64,000 bases of DNA from the NCBI GenBank assembly GCA_021521415.1, contig JAIQDT010003584.1, positions 61,823 to 125,822 on the forward strand. The letters are read 5' to 3'. Below, one piece after another: positions 57,985-64,000 of the stretch (within the stretch, counting starts at the first letter, position 1; each line of letters begins with the position of its first letter). This DNA is from Bidens hawaiensis (Eukaryota; Streptophyta; Magnoliopsida; Asterales; Asteraceae). The notes beneath the pieces were generated by a model, which saw only the letters and a program-made list of their open reading frames with translations, did no database searches and was not told the DNA's origin. Position numbers and translations under genes: made by a program.

Positions 57985-60900
57985 TTTTTTGGGTAAAGGG
58001 ATTCACCCGGTAAAATGCATTCCACACAACCAAAAATTACAAGTAATATGACAGAGTGCCATATTAGTTCTCATGTATGACATGCCATACAAGAGTAAAC
58101 AAAACCAAAACCGCCAAACACTGGTAAACACAGCTAAAGCTTACACAAGAACCAAGTAAATAAACAAAACAAAAAAAAAAACAAATCAACCATTATCATC
58201 AATTTGGTGGGAAACTCCCCGCGGAAAGTGCCAATCCTCGAGAACCCGATTAACCCGTTCAGAATTCTTGAACTTTAGAGTCATAAGCTTTAGGCGCGTA
58301 CCCCTAATGATTTCGTCCGCAACAATCTTAGGAGTCTTCAAAGAGTTCTTGAACAGCCGGTTGTTTCGCTCCTTCCAAATAACGTAAACCGAAGCCCCAA
58401 ATAGCAGCCGATTAACAACATTTTCAATAGAGTTGGACATTCCAAAATGAGACACATATTGAAGAATATTCGCCCAACCATTCCTACACCCCTGAAACTT
58501 CCCTTTCATTTTTACAATACTCCAAACCTCAGAAGAGAACTTACAGTCAAAGAAGAGATGATTACGAGAATCCGGCTCTCCATTACAAAGAAGGCAGCAA
58601 TACAAGTTATGATTTGGATACCCACCAATTTTCCACCCCATAATACGATTCTGTGTGCTCAACCTATCATGAAGCACAATCCACAACATAAAGGAGTGTT
58701 TTGGAACACATTGAGAGAACCAAACAACATGCACCCAAGACACCTTATCAGCCGGTCTCCGAATAAGATGCCATATTCCAGAAGTCGAGAAATTCATTGA
58801 AGTCCCATTCTCATCCAAAACCACGATCTTGTCCCTCTTATCCGGACAAATGCTAACTTCTTTTAAGTTCGAAAGAATTGGATACCTCAAAATCCAATCA
58901 GGCGGCCAACCCCAGTTATTATGATGAACAACATCACTGACACAGGTCTCTAAAGACAAGCCAGCCCGATGAATAGCTCTTGGGTTAATATAATCAATTA
59001 AAGGACAATGATCATCCCATTTATCATACCAAACTGAAGTAGATCTCCCATTACCAATTTCATGCCATATAAATTGTCTAATATGAGGACGAAACTGAAG
59101 GATTTTCCTCCACCCCCACGTACACGAGTTAAGAATCTGCAAGCTCCAAAAATTTCGGCCCTTCATTTTATACTCATAAATCCAATTAACCCACAACGAG
59201 TTACGCACATTGATTAAGCTCCAAATATGATAAACCAGAAGAGAGTTATTGACATCCCGGATACGCCGGATACCCAAACCACCTTCACATTTCGGCCGAC
59301 ACACAATATCCCAAGAGACTTTATGCTTTCCCTTACTTTGACCATAATCCCAAAGGAAGTTTTTAATCCGTTTCTCAAGATCAGCAATAAGTCTAGAAGG
59401 GAGAGAAAACACAGCAGACCAATAAATATATAAAGACGAAAGAACAGACCTGACCAGCTGCATTTTACCCGCAAAAGATAAAGTTTTATTCTTCCAATCT
59501 CCAATCCGACTATCCATACAATCCAGCAACCTCTTACAATCCCGGTAATTTAACCTTGTGGAAATAAGAGGAACCCCCAAGTATTTAACCGGGAGCCTTC
59601 CTTCAACGAAGGGCATAATATTCAAAATACCACTTTTAACACGGTCTGGGACATTACAAAAAAACGCGGTACTTTTCGGAACACTCGGAGTAAGCCCGGA
59701 CATATCTTTGAAATCATTCAGAGCCCCCATAATAGTTTTGGCAGAATTCACCTCACCTCGAGCAAACAGGAACAAATCATCCGCAAAGCAAATATTGATA
59801 ATATTTAATTTTTCACAACAACGATGAAAACGGAACGAGCCTTCAATACGAACCTTTCGATGCAAAATTAACGTGAGAGCTTGCATAATCAGCGTGAAAA
59901 TATAAGGGGACATCGGATCACCCTGTCTCAGACCTCTTTTACCACTAAAGAACCCGTGTAAATTCCCATTAACGGCTATCGAAAAAGAAGAAGTGGTTAT
60001 GCACTCCATTATCCAATGAATCATCTTATCGTGGAAACCATACCCAAAAAGAATATCACGAATGAAGTCCCAACTGACCGTATCATACGCTTTTTGGATA
60101 TCAACTTTAAAAGCACATCTAGGCGGACCAGTATTAGTGTGGTAATTATGCATTAACTCTTGGGTCAAAAGGATATTATCAGAAATCCTACGCCCAGGCA
60201 CAAACGCAGACTGATTGATATCAATTAACGACTCCAACCCCTTCATCATACGAACCGAGATAATCTTGGTAATGCATTTATATAAAGTGTTGCAGCACGA
60301 GATGGGACGAAAATCATTAGGAGTCACAATATTGGTCACTTTAGGAATCAGAGCAATAATAGTGTGGTTTACCTGTTTAAGGAGACTTCCTCTGCTGAAA
60401 AATTCATGAACCGCCAAACAAACATCTTTCCCAACAATATCCCAAGAACTCTTGAAGAAGGCCGATGAAAAACCATCAGGACCCGGCGCTTTGGAAATCC
60501 CAATAGAGAAAAACGCATCCTTGATTTCCAAATCGGAGATAGGTCTAACCATAAACTCCGCCTGAGAGGCCGAGAGCTTAGTAGTAAAAATCTGATTATC
60601 CGGTTTTCTCAATGGTTGCAAATCAGAACCAAAGATGTTCATAAAATGATTAACAAACACCGAAGGAACATCCAACCCCTCAAATAAACGGCCCTGAGCA
60701 TCACTTATAATATCAATGCGACTCCTATGGTGTCGCATTTTCAAAGAATTGTGAAAGTATGCAGTGTTAGAGTCACCAAGCTTTAACCAAACGACTTTAG
60801 CCTTCTGTTTAAGGAAATCTTCCTCATCTTTAGCCGCCTCATGATAAGCCTTAAGATAACTACTCTGCTCCCGAATCAACTCCAAACTAGTAGGGTCAAT

Positions 60901-61324
60901 GTCAAGACGGGTTTGACAAGAATCCAGAAGGGTTCTAAGATCACTAACTTTCTTATGGAGATTGCCTTGCCGGTGCAGCAAGGAACGGATAGGATGTTTT
61001 AAGTTTTGGAGCTTCTTTACCACGCGAAACATGTGATAACCGTTAACCTCAATATTCCAGCCGTTAGCAATAATATCATTATAACCCGGTTTTCCAATCA
61101 AGAAATTAGGGAATTTAAACGGTTTAGGCTTACCTTTACTAAGCGAGGGGAATTTCAATAGACATGGAGAATGGTCTGAAATCCGGTACGGAAGGAACAC
61201 CGCCGAAGAATCATTAAAAATCTCCATGAATTTAGAGTTTCCCATCACCCTATCAAGCTTTTTGAAAAGACCCATACCCGTTTTCGGTTTATTGCTCCAA
61301 GAGTACTGGAAAAAGCAAAACTAA
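57985..61324 (-). mobile_element. 5'-truncated LINE inserted in E3 pol
   Basis: 19-bp target duplication attcgtcggataagcattt (57966-57984 and 61325-61343); poly(T) on the plus strand at 57985 is its poly(A) tail. It begins inside the ORF2 endonuclease domain (about [21 protein letters not shown]), so 5' truncation removed ORF1 and the first part of ORF2. 3340 bp. Confidence 0.93.
58186..61275 (-). CDS. LINE ORF2 remainder: reverse transcriptase, zf-RVT, uninterrupted but lacking most of the endonuclease
   Basis: An open 1029-codon frame from [15 protein letters not shown] to [10 protein letters not shown]. It keeps the end of the endonuclease ([12 protein letters not shown]), the whole RT ([52 protein letters not shown]) and the zinc-binding region ([19 protein letters not shown]). 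No stops or frameshifts, so it is a young insertion. Without the N-terminal endonuclease and a promoter it is dead on arrival. The initiating Met is internal to the original protein. Confidence 0.9.
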   Translation of the reverse strand: MGLFKKLDRVMGNSKFMEIFNDSSAVFLPYRISDHSPCLLKFPSLSKGKPKPFKFPNFLIGKPGYNDIIANGWNIEVNGYHMFRVVKKLQNLKHPIRSLLHRQGNLHKKVSDLRTLLDSCQTRLDIDPTSLELIREQSSYLKAYHEAAKDEEDFLKQKAKVVWLKLGDSNTAYFHNSLKMRHHRSRIDIISDAQGRLFEGLDVPSVFVNHFMNIFGSDLQPLRKPDNQIFTTKLSASQAEFMVRPISDLEIKDAFFSIGISKAPGPDGFSSAFFKSSWDIVGKDVCLAVHEFFSRGSLLKQVNHTIIALIPKVTNIVTPNDFRPISCCNTLYKCITKIISVRMMKGLESLIDINQSAFVPGRRISDNILLTQELMHNYHTNTGPPRCAFKVDIQKAYDTVSWDFIRDILFGYGFHDKMIHWIMECITTSSFSIAVNGNLHGFFSGKRGLRQGDPMSPYIFTLIMQALTLILHRKVRIEGSFRFHRCCEKLNIINICFADDLFLFARGEVNSAKTIMGALNDFKDMSGLTPSVPKSTAFFCNVPDRVKSGILNIMPFVEGRLPVKYLGVPLISTRLNYRDCKRLLDCMDSRIGDWKNKTLSFAGKMQLVRSVLSSLYIYWSAVFSLPSRLIADLEKRIKNFLWDYGQSKGKHKVSWDIVCRPKCEGGLGIRRIRDVNNSLLVYHIWSLINVRNSLWVNWIYEYKMKGRNFWSLQILNSCTWGWRKILQFRPHIRQFIWHEIGNGRSTSVWYDKWDDHCPLIDYINPRAIHRAGLSLETCVSDVVHHNNWGWPPDWILRYPILSNLKEVSICPDKRDKIVVLDENGTSMNFSTSGIWHLIRRPADKVSWVHVVWFSQCVPKHSFMLWIVLHDRLSTQNRIMGWKIGGYPNHNLYCCLLCNGEPDSRNHLFFDCKFSSEVWSIVKMKGKFQGCRNGWANILQYVSHFGMSNSIENVVNRLLFGASVYVIWKERNNRLFKNSLKTPKIVADEIIRGTRLKLMTLKFKNSERVNRVLEDWHFPRGVSHQIDDNG

Positions 61325-61343
61325 ATTCGTCGGATAAGCATTT

Positions 61344-62432
61344 CTTCAAGTTTGATACACGGAACACGTCGTGTATTCCGTTCATTTCTGAAGGTAATTC
61401 GAGTCGATAAGCTATTGGATCAATTCGATCAATGATCTTGAATGGTCCCACATATCTAGGACTCAGCTTTCCTTTCTTTCCTAATCTGATTACTCCTTTC
61501 CAGGGTGAAACTTTCAACATAACTTGATCTCCCATTTGGAATTCCAACGGCTTTCTACGATTGTCAGCAAAGCTCTTTTGTCGGTCTGCTGCAGCCTTTA
61601 ACCTGTCTTTGATCTGGAAGACCCTGTCGGTGGTCTCCAGAACAATTTCAGGTCCTGTTAGTTATTTCTCTCCAACTTCAGCCCAACAAAGAGGGGATCG
61701 ACATTTTCTCCCATACAAGGATTCAAACGATGCAACCTTAATACAGGAGTGGTAGCTGTTATTGTAGGAAAATTCAGCTAGCGGTAAATGAACATCCTAG
61801 CTTTTGCCTAAATTGAGAACACATGCTCATAACATATCTTCCAAGGTTTGGATGGTTCTCTCGCTTTGACCATCGCTCTGGGGATGATAAGCGGTGCTCA
61901 TGTCTAAGCGTGCGCCCAAAGATTCTTGCAGAGATTGCCAAAATCGGGAGATGAAACGACCTTCTCTGTCGGAGATTATGGAAACAGGTATGCCATGCTT
62001 AGCCACAATCTCTTTCAGATATAATCGAGTTAACTTCTCCAGGCTGAATTTCTCGCGGATAGGGATGAAATGAGCGGATTTTGTTAAGCGGTCTACGATA
62101 ACCCATATGGAATCATGGTTTTTTGGAGTAGTTGGCAATTTAGTCATGAAATCCATAGTAATGTTTTCCCATTTCCATTGGGGAATCTCAGGTTGCTGTA
62201 ACAGTCCAGATGGTTTCTGGTGTTCAGCTTTTACCCTTGAACATGTCAGACACTTGTTGACGTAGACTGCTACATCCCTTTTCATGTTTGGCCACCAATA
62301 GAATTCTTGGAGATCTTTATACATCTTGGTTGCTCCTGGGTGTATTGAGTATTTGGATTTGTGAGCTTCATCCAATACTAGATTTCGTAAATTTCCATAA
62401 CGTGGTACCCAGACTCGATCGATCAAGTACAA
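61344..62432 (-). pseudogene. E3 gypsy integrase
   Basis: Minus strand: zinc-binding HHCC part ([47 protein letters not shown]), catalytic core ([10 protein letters not shown] with the first Asp, [14 protein letters not shown] with the second, [23 protein letters not shown] with the Glu) and the C-terminal [23 protein letters not shown] follows EDML at about 61826, and more stops occur before 61547. It inserts element DNA into the host genome in intact relatives. Confidence 0.88.
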
Positions 62433-62471
62433 TGTACCATCAGACTTCGTTGTGAATTCATACTCGAGACC

Positions 62472-62990
62472 TCATAATTTCTCGGTTTTTATTTTCCGAG
62501 GTTTCAAAGCTTTTTTTTGTGCATCTCGGATTCGAGTGGTAAGGCTTGTTTGAATCGTTAATCCTAATGCACGGACACGAAGTGGTTTTTCTCTTTCTTT
62601 CCTACTCAATGCATCAGCTACGACATTTGCTTTACCTGGGTGGTAGCGAATGTCACAGTCGTAGTTATTGAGTAATTCTACCCACCTTCGTTGCCTCATA
62701 TTTAAATCCTTTTGATCAAATATGTGCTGGAGGCTTTTGTGATCGGTGAAGATTGTGCACTTGGTGCCATAGAGATAGTGTCTCCAAATCTTGAGTGCAA
62801 AAACAACTGCTCCTAATTCCAGATCATGAGTTGTATAGTTTTTCTCGTGCACTTTGAGTTGTCGTGATGCATACGTTATTACCTTTTCTTTTTGCATAAG
62901 CACGCATCCAAGGCCTAATCGTGATGCATCGCAGTAAACTATGAATCCATCCGTTCCTTCTGGAAGGGACAAGATTGGTGCACTACACAA
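62472..62990 (-). pseudogene. E3 gypsy RNase H
   Basis: [70 protein letters not shown] and [15 protein letters not shown] show a complete RT-type RNase H with its Asp and Glu residues. Open within itself, but stops (TGA) separate it from RT upstream and integrase downstream. Confidence 0.88.
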
Positions 62991-63032
62991 CTTTTTTTTA
63001 AGCAGTTGGAAAGCTTCTTCTTGCTTTTCTGT

Positions 63033-63794
63033 TCACTCATATTTCTTGTCTTTCTGAGTCAATTTGATTAAGGGTTGAGCTATAGAAGAAAAGTTTTCAA
63101 TGAATCTACGGTAATAACCAGCTAATCCCAAAAATTGTCGCACTTCAGTAGGTGACCTTGGTGTCTCCCAATTCTTAATTGCTTCAACTTTTGTTGGATC
63201 AACATGGATACCATTTTCATTAATTAAATGCCCTAAAAAGTGGACTTCTCGAAGCCAGAAATCACACTTGGAAAACTTGGCATATAGCTTTTCTTCTTTT
63301 AGCAATTCCAGGATTAATTTCGAGTGTTGTTCATGTTCTTTCTTGGTTCATGAGTAGATAAGTATGTCATCAATGAATACTATCACGAATTTGTCCAAGT
63401 ATGGCTTACAAACTCTGTTCATAAGGTCCATGAATATAGCGGGTGCATTCGTTAGACCAAATGGCATGACCAGAAATTCATAGTGGCCATAGCGAGTTCT
63501 TAAAGCGGTTTTATGAACATCTTCCTCTGCAACACGTAACTGATGATACCCGGATTGCAGGTCGATTTTTGAGTAATAGCTTGATCCTTGTAACTGATCA
63601 AACAAATCATCAATTCTCGGTAGTGGGTACCGATTCTTAATGGTAAGTTTGTTTAGTTCTCTGTAATCGATACACATTCGAAAAGAGTCATCCTTCTTTT
63701 TCACAAATAAGACTAGAGCTCCCCAAGGTGAGAAACTTGGTCTTATAAATCCTTTGTCTAGTAATTCCTGAAGCTGATTAGATAACTCCTGCAT
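63033..63794 (-). pseudogene. E3 gypsy reverse transcriptase
   Basis: [73 protein letters not shown] and the catalytic FIDDILIYS at about 63352-63380. An in-frame TGA follows immediately (about 63346). The thumb (63305-63033: [30 protein letters not shown]) continues in frame and ends in another TGA near 63030. The start of RT reaches above 63794. Confidence 0.9.
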
Positions 63795-64000
63795 TTTCCG
63801 ATGGTGCTAATCTGTACGGAGATCGAGCTATCGGAGCGGCATCTTGAACCAGATCGATTCTGAATTCGACTTGACGTTAAAGAGGTAATCCAGGCAAATC
63901 TTCAGGAAAAACTTCTGGAAAATCCCGTACTACAGGAATATCCTCTATCTTTCGCTCTTTAGCCTTTGTGTCGATTACATTGACAAGAAAAGATGGACAT
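63795..64000 (-). pseudogene. E3 pol between protease and RT, partial
   Basis: Continues upstream in the minus direction past the window edge, with worn frames. The protease, gag, primer-binding site and 5' LTR of E3 must lie beyond 64000. Confidence 0.5.

Noticed and set aside
61344..64000. Endogenous pararetrovirus
   Set aside because: RT, RNase H and integrase in this order with LTR, PPT and a chromodomain-like tail identify a Ty3/gypsy element; no coat or movement protein seen.

Overview
The window reads as nuclear DNA of a eudicot, most likely a daisy-family plant (Asteraceae). This rests on the style of the retroelement proteins and LTRs and is tentative. It holds one host gene at the left end (1-9.5 kb) and then about 54 kb of nested transposable elements. 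I see no tRNA, rRNA, organellar or bacterial genes.

Host gene (minus strand, 9513 down to 1086): an LRR receptor kinase of the HPCA1/CARD1-like (LRR-VIII) type. I could place 18 exons whose splice sites and phases all agree. The start codon is at 9513, and the last kinase exon must lie to the left of the window. One short LRR exon carries an in-frame TGA (7009-7011), so the allele is either damaged or depends on skipping that exon. A Helitron and a Stowaway MITE sit in its large kinase intron, and microsatellites sit in introns 1 and 2.

9.6-15.3 kb: non-coding transposon sequence. It holds Helitron-type ends with a 620-bp tandem duplication, a tRNA-derived SINE, and a hAT element (13420-14843) containing a second hAT MITE (13715-14207), each with a perfect 8-bp target duplication.

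15.3-36.4 kb: remains of Ty1/copia (Sirevirus-like) material on the minus strand. From left to right these are an LTR, a decayed env-like/additional ORF, a protease fragment, gag, a primer-binding site and a second LTR. The two LTRs do not match, so at least two elements are fused. The additional ORF is split by a solo LTR (18928-26779, duplication CACCA), which itself contains a full-length L1-type LINE (20527-26107) with an intact 1211-aa ORF2.

36.4-64 kb: a staircase of insertions, each inside the previous one and each with its right half beyond the window. A Ty3/gypsy element (36420 on) holds a copia element (43170 on). That holds a gag-only LTR element with duplicated LTRs (45443-53351). 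That holds another Ty3/gypsy element (LTR 53352-57695, then pol to the window end), which holds a 5'-truncated LINE (57985-61324) and a hAT MITE (55244-55927).

I found no convincing new biological system. The most informative observations are the nest itself, the gag-only element with a multi-LTR rearrangement, a possible internal promoter with an AUG-free spliced leader in front of the additional ORF, LTR-internal minisatellites whose unit changed between copies of one LTR family, and the interrupted receptor kinase.
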